Below, in pieces: positions 55,966 to 63,988 of a stretch of DNA of 64,000 bases. The notes beneath the pieces are model-generated. The model searched no databases and had not been told where the DNA came from. It worked only from the letters and a program-made list of their open reading frames with translations. The DNA comes from an uncultured Comamonas sp. (GTDB lineage: Bacteria > Pseudomonadota > Gammaproteobacteria > Burkholderiales > Burkholderiaceae_C), in NCBI GenBank assembly GCA_947306475.1, contig CAMZGS010000006.1, positions 1 through 64,000 of the forward strand, written 5' to 3'. The position numbers were made by a program, and so were the translations under genes. Numbering within the stretch: the first letter of the stretch is position 1; every line of letters starts with the position of its first letter.

Positions 55966-57048
55966 ATGTCCGATTACAAAGATCTGAATCTGAATCGCGA
56001 AGCTCTGGACGCGAACGTCCAGAGCTTCTTGCAGTCTAATGGCTATACGCTTGATGGCTCGATTCAGATTCAGGGCAATCGGAAACGGGTTGTCTTCGGT
56101 GCCGCCGGTGCTGAATTTGCCACAGTAGATCTCCATCTCAACGGAACAGGAACCACCACCGTTCAATGGAAGATGGGCAAGAATCAACCCTTAGGTGAAA
56201 AGCTCGCAATTCACCTGAAAGCCACTATCGATCCAGCTGAATTTGAAAGCGTAAATTATTCTCTCAAAGGTATAACAGCAGATTCGTTCGACCCTATTCT
56301 TGACTGCTTGTCTGAAACAGACGACCTAGAGATTAAGGTTCTTCGCGATGAAGCAGCTTGCAAACAAGTATCGCTAAAAAGTATCGCGCACCAAGATGGC
56401 CTGACACTTACCCATCATCGCAATACAAGGGTTTTACAGATACAAGGAAAGCCGCTGTCATGCTACCGACGCGTCATATTTATGCTGACAGACTTGCTAG
56501 ACCTAAAAGGTCTGGAGCAAGTGCTATACAGAAAAGACGACAGTAGCGCCGAAATTGTTAGAACAGAAATGGCCGAGGATTACCTCAAAAACCTTTTCCC
56601 GACTACATATGGTGTTTTACCAGAAAAAATAAAACGCCTACTAATCTCTGGTTGCTGCATAAAATTAGCATCGCCCAAGCTGCCTGACTATTGCTTGCTG
56701 CTTTATCCGGACTTGAGAGCATTGGAAGGTGCTCTAAAGGCGCTGCTGAGCGATCACGGAATGTCCGTGGCCCAGGAAGATAACAAGATTGGCACTTTCT
56801 TTGATAACAACAAAGGAATCTGCACATTAAAGTCAGACCACAGTGCGCAAGTAACAAACCCCAACATGGTACAAGCACTGAACAAAGGTTATAGTTTTTA
56901 CATAAAGCATCGCCACACTTTATTCCACATGGAGGAATTTACTGGCGCTAGCTCAATGATCGACTCGCTAGAAAGGGCAGTTAGCCTCTCTAAAGACGCA
57001 TACTCAGCCATTAACACGCTGTATGTAGCCAAACTGGAAAACACATGA
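55966..57048 (+). CDS. rnlA: RnlA-type toxin (type II toxin-antitoxin, anti-phage endoribonuclease)
   Basis: RnlA is an endoribonuclease. In E. coli K-12 it degrades mRNA after phage T4 infection when its labile antitoxin RnlB disappears, and T4 Dmd blocks it. This 360-residue protein (E. coli about 357) agrees with RnlA along its length: ATVDLHLNGTGTTTVQWKMG, DPAEFESVNYSLKGI, RVLQIQGKPLSCYRRV, DLKGLEQVLYRKDD, CIKLASPKLPDYCLLLYPDLRALEGALK and HRHTLFHMEEF. Base composition is clearly AT-richer than the core genes, a sign of transfer. It is coupled to the next gene by an ATGA overlap. Confidence 0.88.
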   Translation: MSDYKDLNLNREALDANVQSFLQSNGYTLDGSIQIQGNRKRVVFGAAGAEFATVDLHLNGTGTTTVQWKMGKNQPLGEKLAIHLKATIDPAEFESVNYSLKGITADSFDPILDCLSETDDLEIKVLRDEAACKQVSLKSIAHQDGLTLTHHRNTRVLQIQGKPLSCYRRVIFMLTDLLDLKGLEQVLYRKDDSSAEIVRTEMAEDYLKNLFPTTYGVLPEKIKRLLISGCCIKLASPKLPDYCLLLYPDLRALEGALKALLSDHGMSVAQEDNKIGTFFDNNKGICTLKSDHSAQVTNPNMVQALNKGYSFYIKHRHTLFHMEEFTGASSMIDSLERAVSLSKDAYSAINTLYVAKLENT

Positions 57049-57383
57049 TTCAGAAGATACGCATTGTAGGTGAGATAGCCGTGGTCACTGCCACAGCCGA
57101 CTTTCACCCTCTGCGTCAGCTAAAACAACTAGCATCCGAACTCGAAAACCTTCATTTCGAGGGAGCGGTGCTGTTCGATTTGCTAGCAGTAAACGGCTTG
57201 GCAGATAACCGCTTTGCGTCGATGAAATTTCATAGAAATGAGTTCGACCGTTCATCATTTGCACTTGAGTCAGATGTGAACCCCGGCATCAAAAACGAAC
57301 AAGACGCTTTCGCCAAGCATGACCACACTTTTCTCCTTGGTAGCGTTCTATCCTCTAGTGAAATTGAAAAGTTCACACATTGA
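57045..57383 (+). CDS. rnlB: RnlB-type antitoxin
   Basis: This 112-residue partner of RnlA (E. coli RnlB is of similar size) contains AVLFDLLAVNGLADNRFASMKFHRNEF, resembling the central ILFDLL...NRF..MKF stretch that I recall from E. coli RnlB. In E. coli the antitoxin binds RnlA and is unstable. The call rests on this stretch plus the overlap with rnlA. In the E. coli system toxin also precedes antitoxin, the reverse of most type II pairs. AT-rich like rnlA. Confidence 0.8.
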   Translation: MIQKIRIVGEIAVVTATADFHPLRQLKQLASELENLHFEGAVLFDLLAVNGLADNRFASMKFHRNEFDRSSFALESDVNPGIKNEQDAFAKHDHTFLLGSVLSSSEIEKFTH

Positions 57384-57523
57384 TTAAATTTTTATCTGAC
57401 GCTATCAATTACACCTCGCTTACACACCACCCAACTCCTAACAAAAAACTCACGCACAGCAAGCGCATTATCATTCCGACCAAGTAATTCAGACTTACCT
57501 GCTCAGCGCCCGCTGGCATGCGC

Positions 57524-57606
57524 GCCGCTACAGGCCGCGACTCGTGCTCGCCAGTACCCTAGCGGCAGCAGTGTGGTGATCGTCGCCCCAGCCGCCCGCA
57601 ACGCTC
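57524..57606. repeat. Diverged island repeat, copy 1
   Basis: This stretch shares about 75% of bases over 59 positions (and weaker similarity to about 83) with 61498-61580, with no gaps. Identical blocks are GCCGCTACAG, GTACCCT, GGTGATCG and GCCGCCC at the same spacing. It lies between rnlB and the insertion sequence. On the minus strand both copies encode ITTL-P--GY...CSG in one frame, so it may be an eroded small gene or a structured element. The rest of 57384-57662 shows nothing I can name. Confidence 0.55.
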
Positions 57607-57729
57607 GCGCAGCCGCACAAACGACAAGCCCCCGCAGGTCATGGGCACCGGCGAGGGCCCCCTGAGTCAGAATAGTTGTCGCCTCGATAGAAATCGAATG
57701 AACAGGGGCGAAGACAGTAGAGGAAACAA

Positions 57730-58200
57730 GTGGCTCGATACGGACAAGCCTTCAAAGATAGCGTGGTGGCGAAGTTGCTACCGCCGGAAAGCGCCAGTTT
57801 GCAGCAGGTCTCGCTGCAAACTGGGGTGAGTGAATCCACGTTGGAGCGTTGGCTCAGTGATGCCTTGGCCAAGCCGGCGCAAGTGATGCAATGGACACCG
57901 GCTGCCCGCTTTAATGCGCTGCTGACCACGGCTGCCATGGACGAGCACAGCAAAAACGAATGGTGTCGCAGCCATGGGATTTATCCGCAGGAGCTGGAGC
58001 AGTGGCGGCTCAGTGCAGAGCAAGGCTTGGGCGCTCAGGCCGCTGATAGCAGTGCCAGCACACGCAAGCAAGATCGCAAACGCATACAGGCGCTGGAGCG
58101 TGAATTGCGGCGTAAAGAGAAAGCCTTGGCGGAGACGGCAGCGCTGCTGGTGCTGTCAAAAAAACTCGAGGCGATGATGCGAGAGGACGGGGAAGAATGA
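57730..58200 (+). CDS. IS3-family transposase OrfA
   Basis: This 156-residue DNA-binding half of the transposase has a helix-turn-helix of the IS3/Hin type near residues 20-45 (LQQVSLQTGVSESTLERWL) and a basic C-terminal coiled coil (RKQDRKRIQALERELRRKEKALAE). The start is GTG at 57730 after GAGGAAAC. Its stop overlaps the orfB start (ATGA), so orfB is translated by coupling rather than by an evident -1 frameshift. Confidence 0.85.
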   Translation: MARYGQAFKDSVVAKLLPPESASLQQVSLQTGVSESTLERWLSDALAKPAQVMQWTPAARFNALLTTAAMDEHSKNEWCRSHGIYPQELEQWRLSAEQGLGAQAADSSASTRKQDRKRIQALERELRRKEKALAETAALLVLSKKLEAMMREDGEE

Positions 58201-59276
58201 TTCCCTTGGATCACCGCCAGAAACTGGTCCGGGACATTGATCAGGCGCACCGTGAGGGTGCAAGGTTGCGAGCTGCATGTGAAGTCGCAGGAATTGATGT
58301 GCGCACTTTGCAGCGTTGGCGCAGCAACGCTGCTGGCAGCTGTATTGGTGCCGATAGACGCCCAGATGCGGTACGGCCAGTGCCTGCACATGCATTGACG
58401 CAGGCCGAACGCCAGGAGATCTTGCGTGTGGTCAATGAGCCTAGATTTGCAGACATGCCACCAGCTCGTATCGTGCCCATGCTGGCTGATGAAGGGCGCT
58501 ATATTGCCAGCGAGTCAAGCTTTGCCCGGGTGCTGCGTGCGCATGGACAAAACCGCCACCGCGGGCGCTGCCAAGCGCCTCGCCCACGTAAAGCGCCCAG
58601 CACGCATATAGCCACTGGCCCCAATCAGGTGTGGTGTTGGGATATCACCTATCTGCCCAGCCAGGTGGCCGGTAGATGGTTTTATCTGTACCTGATCATG
58701 GACCTGTACAGCCGCCAAATCGTGGGTTGGGAAGTGCATGACAGTGACAGCGCAGAGCATGCTATCCAACTGCTGCGGCGTACCGCCTTGGCTCAGGGCA
58801 TTGCTGCGTTGCCGCAGCAGCCGGTATTGCACGGTGACAACGGCAGCACACTCAAAGCCACCACCGTGCTGGCCATGCTGCAGTGGCTTGGCATCAAACC
58901 CTCGTACTCAAGACCTCGCGTGAGTGATGACAACGCCTTTGTGGAGTCGCTGTTTAAAACAGCCAAGTACCGCCCAGAGTTCCCAGTCCAAGGAATGCAA
59001 TCACTGGCACACGCCAGGCAATGGGCGGCTGAGTTTGCACACTGGTACAACCATGTACACCGCCACAGCGGCATCCAGTATGTGACCCCGCATCAGCGCC
59101 ATACCGGTCAGGACATCGAGATCCTGCGCAAACGCAGACAAGTTTATGAACAGGCCAGGCAGACGATGCCTGCCCGCTGGAGCCGCCATACTCGCAATTG
59201 GCATCACATTGACCATGTGGCTTTGAACCCAGAAAGGATCAGCGTCACCGATCAAAAAATACCCATTGCTGCATAA
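58197..59276 (+). CDS. IS3-family transposase OrfB (DDE integrase core)
   Basis: This 359-residue protein has an rve-type catalytic core. The three acidic residues are D149 (WCWDITYLP), D214 (VLHGDNGS) and E250 (AFVESLFKTAKYRPEF), 35 residues apart for the last pair as in IS3 elements. The N-terminal half contains the HTH_21-like ALTQAERQEILRVVNEPRFADMPPARIVPML. The frame is intact, so the element may still be active if the ends are intact. Confidence 0.9.
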   Translation: MIPLDHRQKLVRDIDQAHREGARLRAACEVAGIDVRTLQRWRSNAAGSCIGADRRPDAVRPVPAHALTQAERQEILRVVNEPRFADMPPARIVPMLADEGRYIASESSFARVLRAHGQNRHRGRCQAPRPRKAPSTHIATGPNQVWCWDITYLPSQVAGRWFYLYLIMDLYSRQIVGWEVHDSDSAEHAIQLLRRTALAQGIAALPQQPVLHGDNGSTLKATTVLAMLQWLGIKPSYSRPRVSDDNAFVESLFKTAKYRPEFPVQGMQSLAHARQWAAEFAHWYNHVHRHSGIQYVTPHQRHTGQDIEILRKRRQVYEQARQTMPARWSRHTRNWHHIDHVALNPERISVTDQKIPIAA

Positions 59277-59467
59277 ATGAGGCGACAACTATCTTGACAT
59301 GTACCGAGGGCTTGAAGGCAGCGTCAAACAGGTAAGAGTGGCCCCGTCCCGCTGCTGCACCCGATCGATTAACGAGGGTCGGTGTGCTTGACCTCGGCCC
59401 GGCCTTCTTAATCCGGGCACCGCCTACCACTGACGACGATCAGGGCGGTAAGCAGCGTTGCTCGGTT

Positions 59468-59695
59468 TCATCGCAGCAAGCCCCAGCCAGCAGTCCCAGC
59501 GCGAGCGGTGCCGTCGTCGATCCAATTCAAGAGGCAGTGCCGCACCACAGGGCCATCAACGGGGCACATGCGACCGTCAGCAATGGCAGCGCTGAGCATG
59601 TCACTGACCCAGCCGCGCATCTCGTCGGTCGCACCCAGCGAGCGCTCCAAGTGCTTTAGGCGGGCGAGCATGCCTTTGGCGCTGCTGATGCTCAT
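59468..59695 (-). CDS. Small phage/island protein (gene 5 of a five-gene operon)
   Basis: A 75-residue protein with no family I recognise; it begins MSISSAKGMLARLKHLERSLGA, probably helical. It starts 4 bases after the stop of the preceding small gene. Beyond its stop, 59300-59467 carries only a weak hairpin (GCCCGG / CCGGGC near 59398-59420) before the IS end. It is the last gene of the operon and its carboxyl end may have been altered when the insertion sequence arrived. Confidence 0.6.
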   Translation of the reverse strand: MSISSAKGMLARLKHLERSLGATDEMRGWVSDMLSAAIADGRMCPVDGPVVRHCLLNWIDDGTARAGTAGWGLLR

Positions 59696-59699
59696 GTGG

Positions 59700-59879
59700 T
59701 TAGTCCTGAGACTCGCGCAATGCCGCGCCCAGCTTGAAAGCGCGGAGCAGGTTCAGCGCGTCGCTGGTCTCGCGGGCTGCATGCGCCTCGATGCGGCGCT
59801 GTTGAATCTGGCGCAACTCGTCGGGTGTGATGCCGTACTTGACCGGGCGGTTCTCGTGGTCGAGGTTGTCATTCTTCAT
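59700..59879 (-). CDS. Small phage/island protein of 59 residues (gene 4)
   Basis: The start MKNDNLDHENRPVKYGITPD is followed by ELRQIQQRRIEAHAARET and a helical end SDALNLLRAFKLGAALRESQD. It overlaps the upstream gene by ATGA and is followed 4 bases later by the next gene. I do not recognise a family. Coupling and codon use within the operon make it likely to be real. Confidence 0.6.
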   Translation of the reverse strand: MKNDNLDHENRPVKYGITPDELRQIQQRRIEAHAARETSDALNLLRAFKLGAALRESQD

Positions 59880-60088
59880 TGGAGCGTTCCTTTAATCGGG
59901 CCGATTGCTTGCAACAGGCGCGCGGCCTGATAGCGCACTGCTGGGTCGTCGCACTTCAAAATCGCCTCATAGCAGACATTGACGATCAGCTTGAGGTCGG
60001 CTTGCCCCTGTGGTGTGTCTATCGGGCGTTCGAGCTTTGGCCGACCCCAGCCGTAAAAGGGAATGCTGTCGGTGTCGTAGATGCTCAT
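59876..60088 (-). CDS. Small phage/island protein of 70 residues (gene 3)
   Basis: It begins MSIYDTDSIPFYGWGRPKLE and ends with a helical VNVCYEAILKCDDPAVRYQAARLLQAIG stretch. No family recognised. It overlaps both neighbours by 4 bases (ATGA junctions at 60085-60088 and 59876-59879), so it is translated as part of the same operon. Confidence 0.6.
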   Translation of the reverse strand: MSIYDTDSIPFYGWGRPKLERPIDTPQGQADLKLIVNVCYEAILKCDDPAVRYQAARLLQAIGPIKGTLQ

Positions 60089-60552
60089 TGGTTCTTTTCC
60101 TCCAGCGCGATAAGGCGCGCTTCCAGTTCATCAACGGCGCGGATGCCCGCAACCGACTGGATGCAGTCGATCAGCATCTTTCCGGTCTCTGGATCAATCG
60201 CGCCTTCCGCCACCGACGCAAGCACCTGATTGGCCTGCTCGTGCAGCGGTGCGTCCGGGGTCAGTTCAAACGTCACCTTTTCGGCGCGAGCGCGGAGCGG
60301 AGGCGACAGACGTTGCAGCACCATGTTGGCGGCTTGCATGTCACCTTGCAGTGCAGCGTCCATGACCACGCGAGCGACCGCGCTGCCTTCCTTCGCAAAC
60401 TCGTCAGCGATGACATTCTTTCGGTTGCGTGACCCTGCGGGCCTGCCGCGTGGGTTCCCGGACTGGCCGGGTGCCCAGCCTCGCTGACCTGCCGACGAAG
60501 CGTTGGCTTCTTGATGCGCTTTCAGCCATTCCGGCGTTTCGGTTTCCGCCAT
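60085..60552 (-). CDS. DUF5681-like phage-associated protein (gene 2)
   Basis: This 155-residue protein has the motif WAPGQSGNPRGRPAGSRNRKN near residues 26-46, the signature of DUF5681 proteins found in prophages and genomic islands, often beside terminase genes. The remainder is helical, with a central PPLRARAEKVTFELTPDAPL and a C-terminal coiled segment. It could bind DNA through the basic motif. It overlaps gene 3 by 4 bases. Confidence 0.75.
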   Translation of the reverse strand: MAETETPEWLKAHQEANASSAGQRGWAPGQSGNPRGRPAGSRNRKNVIADEFAKEGSAVARVVMDAALQGDMQAANMVLQRLSPPLRARAEKVTFELTPDAPLHEQANQVLASVAEGAIDPETGKMLIDCIQSVAGIRAVDELEARLIALEEKNQ

Positions 60553-60588
60553 GTTTGATTACCTCGACATCCTGTTGATTACAGGGCT

Positions 60589-61305
60589 TTACGGGCCATC
60601 GCCGAACTTGAGCGCGGCAAGCGCCTTGCTGTTGCCTTCACGAAGTGCGGTGACGCGCCCCCAATCTGCGCCCATCGCTTTTTCAACCTGTCCCATCACC
60701 AGCGGACCGACTTTTTCAACGTGAGCCTTGGCACTGCGAAGGGCGGTAAGACGGCCAACAACCTCGGGATGCTGAATCTCATGGAGCTTCCGCGTGTAGT
60801 GCGTAACCTCGGCATCCATCAACCCGGACAGATACCCCGGGCCGCCGAGAATCGCGGTCAGCGTGGTCAAATCCTTGCGGGCCAGCGCATCCTCCAAGAA
60901 CTTCTGGCGCTCTTCCGTCGGCATAGCGCGGACGTGATTCCGAATCTCGGTGTTCAGCGTGCCCATGCCTGCCTTCTGTTGCAGGGGGCCGGTCAGCATC
61001 TCGTCCATCGACTTGATCTGCTGATCGAGGGTCTTGGACAACTTGTCGAACTTCGACAGCAGGCGCTGCTGTTGCTTGTAGGCCGCATCGGATACGGCAA
61101 TCACTGCCTGCTCCGGCGTCCATGCCTGATTGCGGCTTGCGTGGTCGCGCGCATCATGGATCTTTGCGAGAGTCAGATACGCATCGTCCAGCGTTTCCAT
61201 CACGGGGCCGAGATATGGCGCGCTGTCGTCGCTGTAGCCGTCAAGCTGGCGAACATTCTCGGAATGAAGCGAAGGGGTAATACGGGCATCTATGGGGGTA
61301 GGCAT
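60589..61305 (-). CDS. Coiled-coil phage/island protein of 238 residues (gene 1)
   Basis: This is the first gene of the minus-strand operon. The protein is mostly helical with a probable coiled coil near residues 75-110 (KFDKLSKTLDQQIKSMDEM) and no signal peptide or catalytic motif that I recognise. Start at ATG 61305, 7 bases after AAAGGAG; a TTG two codons upstream overlaps that site. GC content is nearer the chromosome than rnlAB. Function unknown. Confidence 0.65.
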   Translation of the reverse strand: MPTPIDARITPSLHSENVRQLDGYSDDSAPYLGPVMETLDDAYLTLAKIHDARDHASRNQAWTPEQAVIAVSDAAYKQQQRLLSKFDKLSKTLDQQIKSMDEMLTGPLQQKAGMGTLNTEIRNHVRAMPTEERQKFLEDALARKDLTTLTAILGGPGYLSGLMDAEVTHYTRKLHEIQHPEVVGRLTALRSAKAHVEKVGPLVMGQVEKAMGADWGRVTALREGNSKALAALKFGDGP

Positions 61306-61497
61306 GTGCAAACTCCTTTGATAAAAGGCGCGTGTTGTTACGCATTGCTTGCATGCTGGGAAATTATCCGAGAGGTCCGCAAGGAAAATTTATTTAAAAC
61401 AACGCCTTACAGTTCAAGAACAAACAAAGAACAGGGAAACAGCAGTTACTCGTTCGGTATTTTTGCGGGTGATAACCACATGCAGCACGCAAGCGGG

Positions 61498-61580
61498 GCC
61501 GCTACAGCGCACGGGCAGCGGTGGCCCGTACCCTTGGGGCGGCAGCGTGGTGATCGCGGCCTGTGCCGCCCCGTACCGCC
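61498..61580. repeat. Diverged island repeat, copy 2
   Basis: Partner of 57524-57606 (see that entry for shared blocks). It lies in the 344-base gap between the divergent operon start (61305) and the DUF4365-like gene (61650). The rest of that gap includes an AT-rich stretch near 61380-61460 that may hold the promoters. Confidence 0.55.
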
Positions 61581-61649
61581 GCGCGTCGCTATTGGCAGGG
61601 GCAGCGCTCCGGGCGAAAATGGCGGGCATATCTACAACGAGTTTGACAA

Positions 61650-62156
61650 ATGCCGCTGTCCTCAACCCAGATCGGAGCAATAGGCGAGAACCTGCTAGTC
61701 AATGCAGTGATGAAGGCCAGCGACGGGCGCTTGTCGCCGTTCCAGCCCCTTGCCGACGATGACGGGCTGGACGTGCTTTTCTTCGACAAGGTGACGGGCA
61801 ACTCAGTCGCCATCCAGTTGAAGTGCCGCACCGTGTCCATCCGCAAGCGCAACTCCGAGGAGCGCGGTAACGTCGTCCATTTCCAAGTCCGCCAAGCCAC
61901 GTTCAACGAGGCTCGGCGCGCCTACCTTGTCGCCGCTCTGTTCAACGAGGAACTGACGCACTTTGTAGCCACATGGTTCATACCGATGGCGCTACTGCCC
62001 GAGGTGGGCAAGGACATATCCGGCAAGTGGGTCATTCGTCCCAGCAAGGCCGAAGGTAGCGCCGACCGCTATACCCCGTATCGCTGCCTGACCGCCGAGG
62101 AACTGGCGAACCGAATCATTGCCGTGTGCGAGTCGCACGGGAAGCCAGCGGACTGA
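61650..62156 (+). CDS. DUF4365-like protein with PD-(D/E)XK nuclease-type core
   Basis: This 168-residue protein has the pattern of a restriction-endonuclease-like fold: E13 in GAIGENLLVN, D41 in DDGLDVLFFD and Q56-x-K58 in VAIQLKCR. DUF4365 proteins share this core and are often found in islands and defence loci. The C-terminal half (FVATWFIPMALLPEVG, RYTPYRCLTAEELANRIIA) is less conserved. It has no partner gene beside it; a catalytic role is inferred from the motif only. Confidence 0.7.
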   Translation: MPLSSTQIGAIGENLLVNAVMKASDGRLSPFQPLADDDGLDVLFFDKVTGNSVAIQLKCRTVSIRKRNSEERGNVVHFQVRQATFNEARRAYLVAALFNEELTHFVATWFIPMALLPEVGKDISGKWVIRPSKAEGSADRYTPYRCLTAEELANRIIAVCESHGKPAD

Positions 62157-62425
62157 CCTGGCGCGAGGGCTGTAGCGCTGTAGCGCGTAGCCTCTGACCT
62201 AGTTGGTGCTAGGGGTATAAATGCAGCAATTTGAACTTGGAACACTGGGTATAGGCTAAAAGGCTAAAGCTACGCTATTAAGTTACGGAAGCTGTTGAGT
62301 TGCAATGTTAATTCTCTGTAGCCTCGGGGTTGCTACACCGACGCTAACGTAGCCCGTGCATCCAATGGTCGAAAGGCTTAGAAGGCTACGGCAAACAGCG
62401 GCGGACGCTGAGCCGTAGCCCGTGG
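62157..62425. repeat. Noncoding stretch dense in GTAGC/GCTAC, candidate iterons or origin
   Basis: Nine copies of GTAGC or its complement GCTAC lie in 249 bases (starts at 62172, 62180, 62187, 62269, 62318, 62332, 62349, 62385, 62415). They include a tandem TGTAGCGC pair (62171-62186), two CGTAGCCCGTG copies (62348 and 62414) and a 9-bp perfect inverted repeat GGCTACGGC / GCCGTAGCC (62384-62420). No gene is seen here. It directly follows the stop of the primase-like gene. Confidence 0.5.
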
Positions 62426-63988
62426 TCACTCCGGCCAAAAGCGCGCGGCGGCACGACGGGCCTCAATGGATTCCTCGGTCTCCCGTGAAAAGTCCAGTCG
62501 CAGAACGCGGTACGCCTTGCCGTGGTAATTGTGATCCTCTGCCACCTTGGCTTTATCAACTTCCTTGAGATAGCCGTTTTCAACAGCGGCCTTGATCGCC
62601 CTGTCCAGATTCGCCTTGTGTCCGGGCGGCGAAGGCTTCTCAAACATGGCGAGGCGCTGTGTCCGCTTTTGCAGGTACTCGCGCGGAACGATGCTATTGA
62701 CCCGCATGCTCTGGATGCACTTCGCATAGCGTGAAACATCTTCCGGCGCCAGCGTTATGTAGTCGCGGCAGATGTCGAGTAGCTTCTCATGCCGGTTCGT
62801 GTCGCTCTCGTCGCCAATGTCACCACTGCGCAGGCGACGGTCAAACACGGAAATATCACGCCTGATAAGGTCGATTGCCCATTCGGCCTGCTCTCGGTTG
62901 ATGCAGGGATGGACATAGTTATCAGCCACCGCCAGCAGTGCAGAGATACGAAGCGCTTTCAGATGCGCCCGGTTCCACATCTGGCGGCGAAATTCGTCAG
63001 CGCCCGCCTCCCGGATGTGGGTATCACATTCGTCTGCAAACGCTTGGAGGATTAGCGATGCATCATCATCCCGGCTGACGAGCGCGTACTGGTCACGCTT
63101 CAGGTATTCGGTGGCAGTGAATACCAGCCCAGCAAGGTAGGCGACCAGTGCCTCCGGTGGCTCGACGCTCGGTGTAGGATTCTCGTCTGGCCTGTCGCCC
63201 GTGTATTCCACGACCGTGAAGCGCGAGATAAATCCGTCCTCCATCATCCGCGCATCCAGCGACGAGTAGAAGGTTCCCGGCGTCGTGTCCCCGATCAGGC
63301 TATACGCGACGTTCGTATCAATCTCCACGTTCTTGTCTCGGTTGCTGTAGGCCAGCCCGCCAGCCAAGGTGCCGCGCGAGGACTTCATGTAGAGGTTCGT
63401 CAGTTCGCGCTTGAGGCCGGTCACAACGTCGTTCTTGCCCTTCGATATTTCCGCGAACCAGTGACCGATCTCGCCGCGCAGATTGACGAACCCTAGGCGG
63501 GTGCCAAGCTCCTTCTTGAGAGCCTGCGCCGATGCGTATTCGTTGGCAGATACGAACTGCGCCACGTCGTTATTCTTCGCCCCGACGAAGGCGCACAGTC
63601 TCCCGACGCCGCTGTGAATGGCCTCCTTCCCCGTGGCACTGCGGGCCACCAGCACGAGGTAGATATTCAGGCCGGTGTTTGAGATTGACCACTGCCGCCC
63701 GCAGATGCCAGCCAGCAAGCCCAGCGACGCGACTATCGCCGCTTCCGCTTGCGGTCGCGGAGCCTGATCGTAGATGTATTGGGCAATGACGCCAGCCCAC
63801 CCCGGCGGGCACCGCAAAGCACCGACGGGCCAAGCTCCAGGGACAGTAGGCGCGGGCGGCTGTGGGGCGGCTGGGGCCACGATCGGCACCGCGCCAGTGC
63901 TACCCCCTTGGCTCGCTTGCTGCGCGGCCTGTACGCTGCGCAGCACCTCTGTCCAGTGCGCCAGCTCTGCATAAAGATCACCCGGCAT
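62426..63988 (-). CDS. DUF3987-type primase/helicase-like protein of a mobile element
   Basis: This 520-residue protein of the DUF3987 type occurs in phage satellites, plasmids and islands, where it is thought to serve replication. A proline/alanine-rich N-terminus is followed by IYLVLVARSATGKEAIH (P-loop-like ATGKEA near residues 118-123), NLRGEIGHWFAEISKGK and DGFISRFTVVEYTGDRPDE, then a C-terminal helical part that resembles a winged-helix end. The frame stays open upstream of the ATG at 63988 up to the window edge, so the true start may lie outside the window. Confidence 0.7.
   Translation of the reverse strand: MPGDLYAELAHWTEVLRSVQAAQQASQGGSTGAVPIVAPAAPQPPAPTVPGAWPVGALRCPPGWAGVIAQYIYDQAPRPQAEAAIVASLGLLAGICGRQWSISNTGLNIYLVLVARSATGKEAIHSGVGRLCAFVGAKNNDVAQFVSANEYASAQALKKELGTRLGFVNLRGEIGHWFAEISKGKNDVVTGLKRELTNLYMKSSRGTLAGGLAYSNRDKNVEIDTNVAYSLIGDTTPGTFYSSLDARMMEDGFISRFTVVEYTGDRPDENPTPSVEPPEALVAYLAGLVFTATEYLKRDQYALVSRDDDASLILQAFADECDTHIREAGADEFRRQMWNRAHLKALRISALLAVADNYVHPCINREQAEWAIDLIRRDISVFDRRLRSGDIGDESDTNRHEKLLDICRDYITLAPEDVSRYAKCIQSMRVNSIVPREYLQKRTQRLAMFEKPSPPGHKANLDRAIKAAVENGYLKEVDKAKVAEDHNYHGKAYRVLRLDFSRETEESIEARRAAARFWPE

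Larger units (their letters stand above)
57663..59299 (+). mobile_element. IS3-family insertion sequence
   Basis: It is 1637 bp with imperfect terminal inverted repeats: the left end TGAGTCAGAATAGTTGTCGCC and the right end, read inward, TGTCAAGATAGTTGTCGCC. It contains coupled orfA and orfB encoding a D,D(35)E transposase. The flanks (CCCCC on the left, TGTAC on the right) show no target duplication, which suggests rearrangement after insertion or imprecise end calling. Confidence 0.8.
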
